A DNA stretch of 64,000 nt from JAICYJ01 sp035473255 (GTDB lineage: Bacteria > Actinomycetota > Thermoleophilia > Gaiellales > JAICJC01), in assembly GCA_035473255.1 (NCBI GenBank), contig DATIOK010000068.1, forward strand, positions 1 to 64,000, written 5' to 3'. Below the pieces are notes generated by a model. The model did not search any database. It saw only the letters and a list, made by a program, of their open reading frames with translations, and was not told where the DNA came from. Position numbers and translations under genes: made by a program. Positions 31,048-39,880 of the stretch are shown in pieces; the first letter of the stretch is position 1, and each line of letters opens with the position of its first letter.

Positions 31048-32310
31048 TCAGGCAGGTGACGGGCTGCCCAGCACGTCCTCGCAGGCGCAGAGGTCGCCGC
31101 CGCGTGCGACGACCCAGTCCAGCAGGCGCTCGTAGCAGCGATCCCAGCCGCGGGCGTAGGGGCCTGCGAAGCGGTCGTTGTGCCAGAGGATGGCGACCGT
31201 GCCGCCCGCCTCGGCGACCCGTTCGAGCACGGCGATCGACCGCAGATACCCTGCTTCGGCGTCCAACCCTAGATAGCGCCGGTCGGAGAGGGTCGCGTCC
31301 ATCACCGCCAGCGGCAGTTCGACCAGGCCCAGCGGCCGCTCGGAGGCCAGGTCGTAGGGGTGGTAGGGGAACGAGAAGCCGGCCCGCAGCCCGGGACGGT
31401 CGGCGTAGCCCTGGCTCGAGTCGAGCGCGAAGCCGAGCCCGTCCAGCTCGGCCAGCGAGCGGTGCGGGTCGTGCCGCAGGAAGTGGAAGCGGGCGCTGCG
31501 AAGCGGCGCCGGCGCCAGCGCCGCCAGCCGCTCCTGCTCGCCGCGCAGCCGTTCGGGGTGGTCGCTGGTCGTGTAGCTGGGGTGCAGCCCCACCTCGTCT
31601 CCGTTGGCGGTGATCCGGTCGACCATCCGGGCACGCACCTCGTCGTAGGCGGCCGCGTCGCCGTCGGCCGGATGATGGTGCCCAGCCATCAGGAAGTGCG
31701 TCGATCGCCCGCCGCGCACTTCCTCGATCTCGTGGATCCGCTGGAACGCCCAGTTCGGGTCGCGCTCGCGCGCCAGATCGATCGGCAGCCATGCCAGCCC
31801 CCGTGCCTCCGCCACCAGCTCACCGCGGTTTCGCTCGAGCGCCGCCGTCCGCATGCGCCCGCCGGCCGCGACCACGCTGCGCTTGCTCGTCCACCGCCGC
31901 GGCGTGTCGATGTCGTGCGTCAACACCACCCTGAACCCTTGACGCCGTTCCAGCCCGGTCGCATCCCGGAACCGTTCGAGCAGCGCATCCACGGCCGGCT
32001 GCTCTGGATCGGCCAGCGCGTTCGCCGCCGTGAACCGTCCGTGCCTGTCCCGCGGCGACCCCGCCCGCTCCTCCCAGCGGGACAGGTGCCAGAACGCGCT
32101 CGCAACCACGTCCTCGACCCCGTCCCCGAAGTCCAGCAGGCCACCCTCCTGCAGCACCGGCGGCGCCGCCTCGCCGCGGTCGAAGTACTCCCACGCCGCC
32201 TCCGAGCCGGGCAGCCCCGACGACGGGTACGCGATCTCGGCTGCGCCCTGCTTCGGCGCGGCGCAGGCCGTCGCCAGCGTCTCGACCACCCACTCGGCCC
32301 GCGCGTTCAC
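31048..32310 (-). CDS. Polysaccharide deacetylase-like protein
   Basis: The 420-residue protein resembles the NodB-type deacetylase-like proteins of exopolysaccharide loci. The first acid motif is LTHDIDTPRRW, a histidine stretch follows in FLMAGHHHPADGD, then ITANGDEVGLHPSYTTSDHP and LRHDPHRSLAELDGLGFALD, with VAILWHNDRFAGPYARGWDR near the end. An N-terminal segment of about 140 residues precedes the barrel. It probably trims acetyl groups from a surface sugar, but the enzyme activity is an inference. GTG 32310 overlaps the ATP-grasp stop by GTGA; an in-frame ATG at 32319 is possible. It is the last gene of a three-gene minus-strand set. Confidence 0.75.
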   Translation of the reverse strand: MNARAEWVVETLATACAAPKQGAAEIAYPSSGLPGSEAAWEYFDRGEAAPPVLQEGGLLDFGDGVEDVVASAFWHLSRWEERAGSPRDRHGRFTAANALADPEQPAVDALLERFRDATGLERRQGFRVVLTHDIDTPRRWTSKRSVVAAGGRMRTAALERNRGELVAEARGLAWLPIDLARERDPNWAFQRIHEIEEVRGGRSTHFLMAGHHHPADGDAAAYDEVRARMVDRITANGDEVGLHPSYTTSDHPERLRGEQERLAALAPAPLRSARFHFLRHDPHRSLAELDGLGFALDSSQGYADRPGLRAGFSFPYHPYDLASERPLGLVELPLAVMDATLSDRRYLGLDAEAGYLRSIAVLERVAEAGGTVAILWHNDRFAGPYARGWDRCYERLLDWVVARGGDLCACEDVLGSPSPA

Positions 32311-33494
32311 CGGCCGCATCCGCGCAGCGCGCCGTAGACCTGGTGCACCCCCGGCATCGGATCGCGCAGCGACAGCACCGGCTCCGAGAACGGCGGTCGC
32401 AGCGGCGCCAGCGTCTTGCGCAGCCCCAGCCGGTCGCGCCGGCTCTCCCGCAGATGCCGCACCAGCGCCACCCAGCGCCTGTGGCCGGCTCGCTCGCTGG
32501 TCGCCTCCCGCACCGGCAGTCCCAGTACGTCCCGGTAGGCGATCTCCACCAGGTCGACGCCGCAGTCGGACGCCAGCGAGTGCCACTGCCAGAGCCGCGC
32601 GTTCACCTCCATCAGCCGCAGCTCCCCGTCCCGTGGATCGAGCTTGTACTCGACCTGCGAGATGCCGTGGAAGCCCAGCTCGCGGAGCAGGCGCAGTGCC
32701 CCGTCAACGGCGTCCGGGCTCCATATCGCTTCGCCAACACGGCAGGTTCCGACGCCGGCCGGCGCCTGCAGCAGCTTCCTGCCGCAGAACACGCCCAGCG
32801 CCCGCCCCTCGCCGTCCAGATAGCTGCCCACCGTCCACAGCGAGTCGTCTCCGCCCGGTATCAGCTCCTGGAACATCGGCTGGAACGGCTCTCCCAGCCG
32901 GTAGGCGGCCACCAGCGCCGCGGCGTCCGCGGCCTCGATCAGCGGCTTCCCGTAGCGCGCCTTGAACCCGTTGCCCAGCGACGGCTTCATCACCGCCGGG
33001 TAGGGGATGGCGGCCGCCGCCTCCTGTGCTTCCTCGACGGACGCCGGGTGAAACGTCTCCGGAAGCCGCACCCCGACCCGCTCGGCTGCCGCGTACTGGA
33101 AACGCTTCGCCTGCACCCGATCAATCAGCTCGCTCGGGCCGAACGGCAGCCGCAGGCCCGCCGGCGCCGCGTCGTTCACCGCCACCAGGTAATCGTCGTG
33201 GGTGGGAAAGGCCACGGCCTCGCGCCCGAGCGCATCGCACACCCCAGAGAGGTGCTCTGCGAACCGCTCCCGCTCGCCCGGCGGCGGGCCGACGACGCCC
33301 AGCGCCAACCGCGAGCGCATCCCCAGTCCGTCGCGCCTGTGGTCGAGCGCCACAACCGGCACCCCGATCCGCGAAAGGCTCCGAATCGCCGACAGCCCGT
33401 TCACATACGAGCACTCGAACACCAGCGCCGGCGCCTTCTCGGAGCCGTCGGCAAGCCGTGCCAGCCGCTCCCGCAGCGCCGGGCCGAGTCCCAC
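32307..33494 (-). CDS. ATP-grasp domain protein (carboligase-like)
   Basis: The 395 residues carry an N-terminal Rossmann-like domain (APALVFECSYVNGLSAIRSL, VVALDHRRDGLGMRSRLALG) and an ATP-grasp fold (about 115-300). The ATP-grasp segments are YPAVMKPSLGNGFKARYGKP, FQELIPGGDDSLWTVGSYLD, FHGISQVEYKLDP and LMEVNARLWQWHSLASDCGV, the last holding the metal-binding glutamate and asparagine. Such proteins are frequent in exopolysaccharide clusters next to deacetylase-like genes. They probably attach an amine or amino acid to a carboxyl group, though the real substrate is unknown. It begins at GTG 33494, three bases from the sulfotransferase stop. Confidence 0.85.
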   Translation of the reverse strand: MGLGPALRERLARLADGSEKAPALVFECSYVNGLSAIRSLSRIGVPVVALDHRRDGLGMRSRLALGVVGPPPGERERFAEHLSGVCDALGREAVAFPTHDDYLVAVNDAAPAGLRLPFGPSELIDRVQAKRFQYAAAERVGVRLPETFHPASVEEAQEAAAAIPYPAVMKPSLGNGFKARYGKPLIEAADAAALVAAYRLGEPFQPMFQELIPGGDDSLWTVGSYLDGEGRALGVFCGRKLLQAPAGVGTCRVGEAIWSPDAVDGALRLLRELGFHGISQVEYKLDPRDGELRLMEVNARLWQWHSLASDCGVDLVEIAYRDVLGLPVREATSERAGHRRWVALVRHLRESRRDRLGLRKTLAPLRPPFSEPVLSLRDPMPGVHQVYGALRGCGR

Positions 33495-33496
33495 CC

Positions 33497-34294
33497 TCAG
33501 GCCCCCTGCCAGCCCATGCTGCGGCCCAGCCGCTGCTCAAGCCTGCTGTTCGGCTCCGCGTAGAACGCGGCCAGCTCCGCCCGCGTCTCCGGCAGCATGG
33601 AGCTGTAGACGACCTGGTTTCGCGCCGCGAATGTCGTGCGTGCGGTGTCCGGCCGCAGACCCAGGAACGCCACCGTCTGCGCGTACACCTCGCCCGGCCG
33701 CTCGAACATGTCCTCGCTTCGCAGCACCAGCAGCCGCTCCGGCGGAAACCTCGCCCACCAGCGCTCCAGCTGCTCCAGGTAGAGCCCGCGGGTGCGGTAG
33801 GACTGCACCCCGTACGCCTCGCCGCGGTAGGCGGGATCGCTCAGCAGCCGGGCCTCCTCGCCGGCCAGCCGCTCCGGTTCGGCCGCGAGCGCCTGCTCGA
33901 AGCTGAGCGGCTCCCGCCCGTTCCGCTGAGCCAGCTGGTAGTGCGAGTAGGCGCGCTCCACCGGGTCGCGCAGGATCGCGATCAGCCGCGCGTCCGGCAG
34001 CATCGCGGCCACCCGCCCTGGCACCGCGGGGTGCGACAGGTAGTGGGTGGTCGCCTCGCCGGTGATCGCGCGGCGCGCCCGCAGGTGCGCCCGCAGCGGG
34101 AACAGCCGGCGGTAGAAGTCCTCTCCGCGAAGGTGATTGTTGTCGAAGAAGTGCGGCTCCTTGTGCGCGCCGGCCAGCACCTGCGGATGCCCGCAGAGGG
34201 TCGTGTACAGCGACGTCGACCCGCACCGCTGACCGCCGATAAGCAGGAAGTCGGGCAGCGCCCGCGCATTTCGGGTGATGGTGCGAAATCGCAT
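33497..34294 (-). CDS. PAPS-dependent sulfotransferase family protein
   Basis: This 265-residue protein has the two nucleotide-binding motifs of sulfotransferases: the 5'-phosphosulfate loop LLIGGQRCGSTSLYTTLCGH (about 17-36) and the 3'-phosphate motif LIAILRDPVERAYSHYQLAQ. KEPHFFDNN, ITGEATTHYLSHP and LVLRSEDMFERPGEVY also match the heparan-type sulfotransferase group. It would transfer sulfate from PAPS to a sugar or other hydroxyl. ATG 34294 is the first start giving the conserved N-terminus; sequence upstream is low-complexity GC. It is first in a minus-strand set with the ATP-grasp and deacetylase-like genes, divergent from a second sulfotransferase. Confidence 0.88.
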   Translation of the reverse strand: MRFRTITRNARALPDFLLIGGQRCGSTSLYTTLCGHPQVLAGAHKEPHFFDNNHLRGEDFYRRLFPLRAHLRARRAITGEATTHYLSHPAVPGRVAAMLPDARLIAILRDPVERAYSHYQLAQRNGREPLSFEQALAAEPERLAGEEARLLSDPAYRGEAYGVQSYRTRGLYLEQLERWWARFPPERLLVLRSEDMFERPGEVYAQTVAFLGLRPDTARTTFAARNQVVYSSMLPETRAELAAFYAEPNSRLEQRLGRSMGWQGA

Positions 34295-34436
34295 GTGCGC
34301 GCGCTCGCCGGCGCCGCGCGCGCGCTCCGGCGCGGGCGGTGGTGGTGCGGTCGTGTGGGGTCCGGCGGCCATCTGCGAACGGTATTCTGCCCGACCGCGG
34401 TCGGCGCGCAGCGCCGCTACCTCGGTTAGCATTTCC

Positions 34437-34442
34437 AGCGCC
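34437..34442 (+). promoter_or_regulatory. Possible -10 element for the plus-strand glycan genes
   Basis: TAGCAT lies 38 bases before GTG 34481, which predicts a leader of about 30 bases. No Shine-Dalgarno sequence is obvious. Confidence 0.3.
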
Positions 34443-34480
34443 TTGGAGACCCGCACCGACGTCCCCGGCGACCCGAGACC

Positions 34481-35332
34481 GTGACCGGCCACCGGATGGT
34501 GTTCCTGGGCGGCCTGCACCGCAGTGGCACCACCATGCTCGCGCGGCTGTTGGCGGAGCATCCGCAGGTCAGCGGCTTCGACGGCACCGGCGTACCTGCT
34601 GACGAGGGCCAGCACATACAGGACGTCTACCCGGTCGTCTCACAGGGCCACCAGGCCGGGCGGTTCGCGCTGCTGCCCGAGGCGCATCTCACCGAGCGCT
34701 CAGCTCTGGTCACCGATGCGAACCGGCGGGCGCTGTGGGAGAGCTGGCGCCCTCACTGGGACGAGAGCCGGCAGGTGCTGATCGAAAAGTCGCCGCCCAA
34801 CCTGCTGATGACCCGGTTCCTGCAGGCCATGTTCCCCGACGCATCGTTCGTGCTGGTCGTCCGCCACCCGATCGCCGTCTCGGCCGCCACTCAGAAGTGG
34901 AGCGCCACCCGGCCGCACGCGCTGCTCGCCCACTGGGCGGCGGCGCACCGCACCCTGCGCGGCGACCTGCCCTCGCTGCAGCGCGCCATGATCGTCCGCT
35001 ACGAGCAGCTGGTGGCCGACCCCGACCGCGAGCTGGCGCGGGTGTTCCGGTTCACCGGGCTGGATGACCACGCGCCCGGCCGCTCGGTCGCCGAGGGCAT
35101 CAACCCCGACAACTTCGCCGGCGACCGCACCCCGCGCGGCGGCAGCAACCAGCGCTACTTCGAAAGCTGGAACGCCCGCCGCCGCTCCCTGGCACGGCGC
35201 GTATACCTCGACCTGGCCGAGCGCCGCTGCCGACCCGAGGCGGCGCGGTTCGGCTACGCGATGCGGCCGCCTGCCGAGCGGCCGGCGTCCGACCCGCTGG
35301 TGGCCCGGCTGCTCGAGCAAGGCGGCGCGTGA
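34481..35332 (+). CDS. Sulfotransferase family protein
   Basis: A second, different sulfotransferase of 283 residues. The 5'-phosphosulfate loop is VFLGGLHRSGTTMLARLLAE (about 7-26) and the 3'-phosphate region is SFVLVVRHPIAVSAATQKWS. LIEKSPPNLLMTRFLQAMFP and MIVRYEQLVADPDRELARVF are typical connecting segments. It is only distantly similar to the product of 33497-34294, so the two probably act on different positions or acceptors. GTG 34481 starts a four-gene coupled set: the flippase start overlaps its stop by GTGA. Confidence 0.85.
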   Translation: MTGHRMVFLGGLHRSGTTMLARLLAEHPQVSGFDGTGVPADEGQHIQDVYPVVSQGHQAGRFALLPEAHLTERSALVTDANRRALWESWRPHWDESRQVLIEKSPPNLLMTRFLQAMFPDASFVLVVRHPIAVSAATQKWSATRPHALLAHWAAAHRTLRGDLPSLQRAMIVRYEQLVADPDRELARVFRFTGLDDHAPGRSVAEGINPDNFAGDRTPRGGSNQRYFESWNARRRSLARRVYLDLAERRCRPEAARFGYAMRPPAERPASDPLVARLLEQGGA

Positions 35333-36840
35333 GCACCCCGGGCCAGCAGGGCATGCTCGCCGAGGGCCGCCGCATGCGGTCGCTGGCCGGCCAGTCCCTG
35401 ATCTACGGCATGAGCGGGGTGATCGGGCGCTTCGCCGGGTTCTTCCTGATCCCGGTCTACCTGCACGCGGCCGGCGCCAAGGCCTACGGCACCGTCGACC
35501 TGATGCTATCGGCCGTGCTGCTGGCCTCGATCCTGCTGCGGGTGGGCATCGTCACCACCATGTCGCGGTTCACCCTGGGCGAGGGCGAGACCGACTGGGC
35601 GCCCGTCATCCACACCATCTTCGTGTTCGTGATGACGGCCGCTACGCTGGGCGTGCTGGTCGGATGGGTGTTCCGGGGCTTCATCGGCCACGTGTTGCAG
35701 GTGGACACCGACATCGTGCTGGCCGGCCTGTTCGGGCTCTGGATCAGCATGAACTACGACGTGATGGCGCGGGTCTACCGGATCGAGCGGCGGGCCAAGG
35801 CATGGGTGCGCTTCACGCTCCTGAACATCCTGCTGACCACGATCCTGACGCTGCTCTTGGTGGTCGTCTTCGACCAGGGGGCCCTCGGCCTGCTGGTCGG
35901 AAACTTCACCGGCACCGCGCTGGTCTACCTGATCGTCGTGGTCGCCCGCCGCCACACGATCGGCATTCGCCGCTTCGACCGGCCGGTGCTGCGCGACCTG
36001 CTCACCTATTCGCTGCCGCTGATGCCGGCCAACATCGCGCTGTGGGCGTTGAACCTGGCCGACCGCATCCAGGTGCAGCGGCTGGCCGGCCACCAGGAGC
36101 TGGGCACCTACTCGGTGGCGGCGCGTCTGGGGGTGCCGGTGTTGGTGCTGATGGGCGCCTTCCAGACGGCGTGGGCGCCGTTCGCCCACGACGTCCGCGG
36201 CCAGGAGGGCGACGACCAGGCCAAGCGCACGTACGCATCGGTGCTGACGTACTGGTCGGTCGTGATGGGCTGGGGGCTGGTGGCGATCAGCCTGACGGCG
36301 CCGCCCTACATCGGCTACTTCCTGCCCAAGAACACCCAGGGGGCGATGCCGGTGGTGACACTGCTGGCCGCGGGCACGGTGCTCTACGGCGGCTACCTGA
36401 TCGTGAACATCGGCGTCACCATCAGCCTCCGCACCCGCATGACGCCGCTGATCGCCTCCGCCGCGGCCGCCGTCAATCTGGGCCTGAACTTCTGGGCGAT
36501 CCCGCACTGGGGCATCGTCGGCGCCGGCCTGACCACCGTGCTCGGGTATGCGCTGCTGTTGTGGATGGGCTGGGCCAACTCGCAGCGCAGCTACCCGGTC
36601 CCCTACGAGTGGCTGCGTGTGGGGAAGGTGGCGGGGATGGCGGTGCTGCTGCTGGCGCTTTCGCAGTGGGTGATCCCGGCTACGGGGCTGATCGCCGTGG
36701 TCGTGCGGCTGCTGCTGGCGGCGCTGTTCCCGCTGATGCTGGTTCCGGTGGGGGCGCTCAGCAAGGGCGACGTGCGGAAGGGCTGGCGGATCATCGCCAG
36801 CCGCCTGCGCCGGCGCCCGCCTGCCGAGGCGGCCACGTGA
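35329..36840 (+). CDS. Polysaccharide flippase (Wzx/MVF-type)
   Basis: A 503-residue membrane protein with about twelve to fourteen helices, starting LAGQSLIYGMSGVIGRFAGF followed by FLIPVYLHAAGAKAYGTVDL. That entry and the repeated LLTYSLPLMPANIALWALNL and ARLGVPVLVLMGAFQTAWAP segments are typical of oligosaccharide flippases of the RfbX/Wzx class. It would move a lipid-linked sugar unit across the membrane. The start overlaps the sulfotransferase stop and the end overlaps the glycosyltransferase start (both GTGA), which ties flipping, sulfation and sugar transfer to one pathway. Confidence 0.88.
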   Translation: MSTPGQQGMLAEGRRMRSLAGQSLIYGMSGVIGRFAGFFLIPVYLHAAGAKAYGTVDLMLSAVLLASILLRVGIVTTMSRFTLGEGETDWAPVIHTIFVFVMTAATLGVLVGWVFRGFIGHVLQVDTDIVLAGLFGLWISMNYDVMARVYRIERRAKAWVRFTLLNILLTTILTLLLVVVFDQGALGLLVGNFTGTALVYLIVVVARRHTIGIRRFDRPVLRDLLTYSLPLMPANIALWALNLADRIQVQRLAGHQELGTYSVAARLGVPVLVLMGAFQTAWAPFAHDVRGQEGDDQAKRTYASVLTYWSVVMGWGLVAISLTAPPYIGYFLPKNTQGAMPVVTLLAAGTVLYGGYLIVNIGVTISLRTRMTPLIASAAAAVNLGLNFWAIPHWGIVGAGLTTVLGYALLLWMGWANSQRSYPVPYEWLRVGKVAGMAVLLLALSQWVIPATGLIAVVVRLLLAALFPLMLVPVGALSKGDVRKGWRIIASRLRRRPPAEAAT

Positions 36841-37988
36841 GCTCGGCGCCGCGACCGCTCCGGATCCTGGCCGTGGCCGACGCGCGGTCGATCCACACGC
36901 TGCGTTGGGCGCGGCGGCTGGCCGGCCGCGGGCACGACGTGCACGTCGTCTCCAACCGGGTGGGCGCGGATCCCCGCGAGACCGAGGGCATCACCGTCCA
37001 CGACCTGCTGGCGCTGGAGCCGCTGATGCGCGTCCCCAGGCTGCGCCGCCTCCGCTTCGGCCCGGCCATCCGCCGGCTGGCGGCGTCCCTCGATGCCGAC
37101 GTCGTGCACGGCCATGGGATCACGCCCTATGCCTACTGGGGCGCGCTGGCCGAGGTGCACCCCTACGTGGTGAGCCCCTGGGGCCGCGACGTGTTGCTGG
37201 ACGCGCTCACGGAGCCGGGCCGCACCCGCGCGCTTCGCACGTGGCGGTCGGCCGACTACCTGGTCGTCAACTCAGGGGCGATCGAGGCGGCGGCGGTGGC
37301 GGCCGGCGCCGACCCGACCCGGATCGCCCACATCATCTGGCACACCCAGCTTTCCGGATTCGGTCCCGAGCAGGCCGACCGGGACGGTCTGCGTGACGAG
37401 CTGGGCTGGCCGCACGACGCCCTGATCGTGCTGTCGCTGCGCAACTTCCAGGAGCGAACCAACATCGACGTGCTGGTGCGCGCGTTCGCCCGCGTTGCGC
37501 CATCGCATCCGTGCGCGCGGCTGCTGCTGGCAGCGCGGGGCGGCGAGACGCGAGCCCAGGTGGAGCAGGCGGTCGCCGATGCGGGGCTGGCCGACCGGAT
37601 CCGGCTGCACCGGGTTGACCCCGACGGGCTGCCGCGGCTGGCGGCCTCGGGCGACATCGTGGTGTCGATCGCCAGCACCGACTCGTCGCCGTCATCGCTG
37701 CTCGAGGCGATGGCCAGCGGGAACCCCCTGGTCGGCGGCTGGTGCCCGTCCATCGACGAGTGGATCGGGCCGGGGGAGGGGGCGGAGATGGTGCAGCCCC
37801 GCGACGAGCAGGCGCTGGCGGCGGCGCTTGACCGGCTGCTGGCCGACGGCGCCCTCCGTGATCGCTATGCCGAGCGCAACCTCCGCATCGTGCGGGAACG
37901 GGTGGCGGAGTCGGCGCCGGCGATGGAGGCGCTGTACCGGCGGCTGATCGCAGAGCATGCGGAGCGCTCGGCCGGACCGGTTTCCTAG
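36837..37988 (+). CDS. Glycosyltransferase (GT4-like, GT-B fold)
   Basis: The 383-residue cytoplasmic enzyme shows a GT-B N-terminal domain (LRILAVADARSIHTLRWARR, DADVVHGHGITPYAYWGALA) and a nucleotide-sugar-binding C-terminal domain with ALIVLSLRNFQERTNIDVLV, RIRLHRVDPDGLPRLAASGD and SSPSSLLEAMASGNPLVGGW, the last carrying the EX7E-type glutamate pattern of family GT4. The donor and acceptor are unknown. Its TAG stop is the first half of the -10 hexamer of the next gene, so it ends where an extra promoter begins. Confidence 0.9.
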   Translation: MSSAPRPLRILAVADARSIHTLRWARRLAGRGHDVHVVSNRVGADPRETEGITVHDLLALEPLMRVPRLRRLRFGPAIRRLAASLDADVVHGHGITPYAYWGALAEVHPYVVSPWGRDVLLDALTEPGRTRALRTWRSADYLVVNSGAIEAAAVAAGADPTRIAHIIWHTQLSGFGPEQADRDGLRDELGWPHDALIVLSLRNFQERTNIDVLVRAFARVAPSHPCARLLLAARGGETRAQVEQAVADAGLADRIRLHRVDPDGLPRLAASGDIVVSIASTDSSPSSLLEAMASGNPLVGGWCPSIDEWIGPGEGAEMVQPRDEQALAAALDRLLADGALRDRYAERNLRIVRERVAESAPAMEALYRRLIAEHAERSAGPVS

Positions 37989-37991
37989 ACT
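37986..37991 (+). promoter_or_regulatory. Predicted -10 element (leaderless) for the phosphodiesterase gene
   Basis: TAGACT ends six bases before ATG 37998. Its first three bases are the stop codon of the glycosyltransferase. Confidence 0.5.
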
Positions 37992-37997
37992 GCGGCG

Positions 37998-39380
37998 ATG
38001 AGCAAGCCAAGGCGCGTGATGGTGATCGGGCTGGACTGCGCGGCCCCCCAGATCCTGTTCGACGACATGAAGAGCGAGCTTCCGGTGCTGGGGGGACTGA
38101 TGGACCGCGGCGTGTACGGCCCGCTGGAATCGTGCGATCCGCCGATCACCGTGCCGGCCTGGTCGTGCATGACCAGCTCCAAGGATCCGGGCACGCTCGG
38201 CTTCTATGGGTTCCGCAACCGCAAGGACCACTCCTACGACGGGCTCACCTTCGCCACCGCCGAGAAGATGAAGGAAGACCGCGTCTGGGACATCCTGTCC
38301 CGCGTTGGCAAGCACGTGGTGGTGCTGGGCGTTCCCCAGACCTTTCCGCCGCGCCGCGTGAACGGCGAGATGATCAGCTGTTTTCTGGCGCCCTCGACCG
38401 ACTCGAAGTACACCTACCCCGAGGAGTTGCGCGACGAGATCAAGCAGGTGGTCGGCGAGTACATGGTGGACGTGCCCAACTTCCGCACCGACCAGAAGGA
38501 CCGGATCCTGCGAGACATCAATGAGATGACGAAGCGCCGGTTCCAGCTGGCCCGCCACCTTCGCGACTCGCGCCCCTGGGACTTCTTCATGATGGTCGAG
38601 ATGGGTACCGACCGCCTGCACCACGGGTTCTGGCGCTACTACGACCACGGCCACCCCGACTACGTGCCCGGCACCGCCTACGAGCAGGCGTTCCGCGACT
38701 ACTACCGCTACCTCGACTCCGAGATCGGCTCGCTGATCGAGGGGCTGGGATCAGACACCGCGCTGATGGTGGTCTCCGACCACGGCGCCCAGTCGATGGT
38801 CGGCGGCATCCGCGTGAACGAGTGGCTGATCCGCGAGGGCTACCTGACCCTGCGCGAGGGGGCGCCGACCGGGCCGGTCAAGCCGGACATGATCGACTGG
38901 GCACGGACGCGGGTGTGGGGCGACGGCGGCTACTACTCGCGCATCTTCCTGAACGTGCGCGGCCGTGAGCCAGAGGGCGTCATCGAGCCGTCGCAGGTGG
39001 AGCCGCTGCGCGACGAGCTGATCGCCAAGCTCGAGGCGCTGGGCGACGAGCAGGGCAACTCGATCGGCACGAAGGCGTTTCGCCCTGAGCAGCTCTACCA
39101 CACCGTCAACGGGGTGCCGCCCGACCTGATCGTCTACTTCGGCAACCTCACCTGGCGCTCGATCGGCAGCGTCGGTGACGGCGCCATCCACACCCGTGAG
39201 AACGACACCGGCCCCGACGACGCCAACCACGCGAAGTACGGCATCTACATCTTCGAAGGCCCGGGCATGCCGGCGGCGCCGCCGCAGGGCGCTCGCCTGT
39301 TCGACATCGCGCCCACGCTGCTGGAGCTGATGGGCCAGCCGGTGCCCGACGACATGCAGGGCCGGAGCCTCGCTGGATGA
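37998..39380 (+). CDS. Alkaline phosphatase superfamily protein (type I phosphodiesterase/nucleotide pyrophosphatase-like)
   Basis: The 460 residues contain VMVIGLDCAAPQILFDDMKS with the first metal aspartate, the nucleophile region PPITVPAWSCMTSSKDPGTL (a threonine or serine in this segment would be the nucleophile), MVEMGTDRLHHGFWRYYDHG, LMVVSDHGAQSMVGGIRVNE (metal D-H) and FDIAPTLLELMGQPVPDDMQ near the end. This is the predicted AP-superfamily/phosphodiesterase set common in surface-glycan regions. No signal peptide is seen, so it is probably cytoplasmic. It has its own leaderless promoter but its end overlaps osmC by ATGA. Confidence 0.85.
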   Translation: MSKPRRVMVIGLDCAAPQILFDDMKSELPVLGGLMDRGVYGPLESCDPPITVPAWSCMTSSKDPGTLGFYGFRNRKDHSYDGLTFATAEKMKEDRVWDILSRVGKHVVVLGVPQTFPPRRVNGEMISCFLAPSTDSKYTYPEELRDEIKQVVGEYMVDVPNFRTDQKDRILRDINEMTKRRFQLARHLRDSRPWDFFMMVEMGTDRLHHGFWRYYDHGHPDYVPGTAYEQAFRDYYRYLDSEIGSLIEGLGSDTALMVVSDHGAQSMVGGIRVNEWLIREGYLTLREGAPTGPVKPDMIDWARTRVWGDGGYYSRIFLNVRGREPEGVIEPSQVEPLRDELIAKLEALGDEQGNSIGTKAFRPEQLYHTVNGVPPDLIVYFGNLTWRSIGSVGDGAIHTRENDTGPDDANHAKYGIYIFEGPGMPAAPPQGARLFDIAPTLLELMGQPVPDDMQGRSLAG

Positions 39381-39880
39381 TTGACCTCCGCGCCGTCCAG
39401 GAGCCGCTCAAGCAGTCATACCGGGAGCACCCCGAGAGCGGCCTGATCACGCTGACCGCGCGGGGAGCCAGCGCAGACACGCCGATCGCCTGCTCGGTCG
39501 ACCTCGGCCGCGCCGTCTACGAGACGCAGGCACACACCGGCGTCGGCGGCGAGGGCACCGGTGCCTGCTCCGGCGACCTGCTGCTGGGCGCGCTGGCCGC
39601 CTGTGCGCAGATCACGTGCCAGATGGTGGCCGAGGCGATGGGCCTCGAGGTGAGCGACATCGCGGTCACCGTCGAGGGCGACCTCGACCTGCGCGGCACG
39701 CTTGGCATCGACCGCGAGGCGCCGGTCGGGTTCACCGACATCCGCGTGTCGTTTGCGATCGACGCTCCCGGCGCGACCAACGAGCAGCTGGGCGCGCTGC
39801 GGCGCAAGACCGAGCGCTACTGCGTGGTCATGCAGACGCTCACGACGGCGCCGCCGATGACGGTGGGCTGGCGGCCGTGA
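39377..39880 (+). CDS. OsmC family protein
   Basis: A 167-residue OsmC/Ohr-superfamily protein, enzymes that often reduce organic peroxides. The family pattern is visible in GEGTGACSGDLLLGALAACAQ, the long helix ITCQMVAEAMGLEVSDIAVT, VEGDLDLRGTLGID and FTDIRVSFAIDAPGATNEQL, and KTERYCVVMQTLTTAP, where the second cysteine of the redox pair is expected. The exact pair is not certain because several cysteines lie in the first helix. It is coupled upstream to the phosphodiesterase and downstream to the AhpD-like gene, both by four-base overlaps. Confidence 0.88.
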   Translation: MIDLRAVQEPLKQSYREHPESGLITLTARGASADTPIACSVDLGRAVYETQAHTGVGGEGTGACSGDLLLGALAACAQITCQMVAEAMGLEVSDIAVTVEGDLDLRGTLGIDREAPVGFTDIRVSFAIDAPGATNEQLGALRRKTERYCVVMQTLTTAPPMTVGWRP

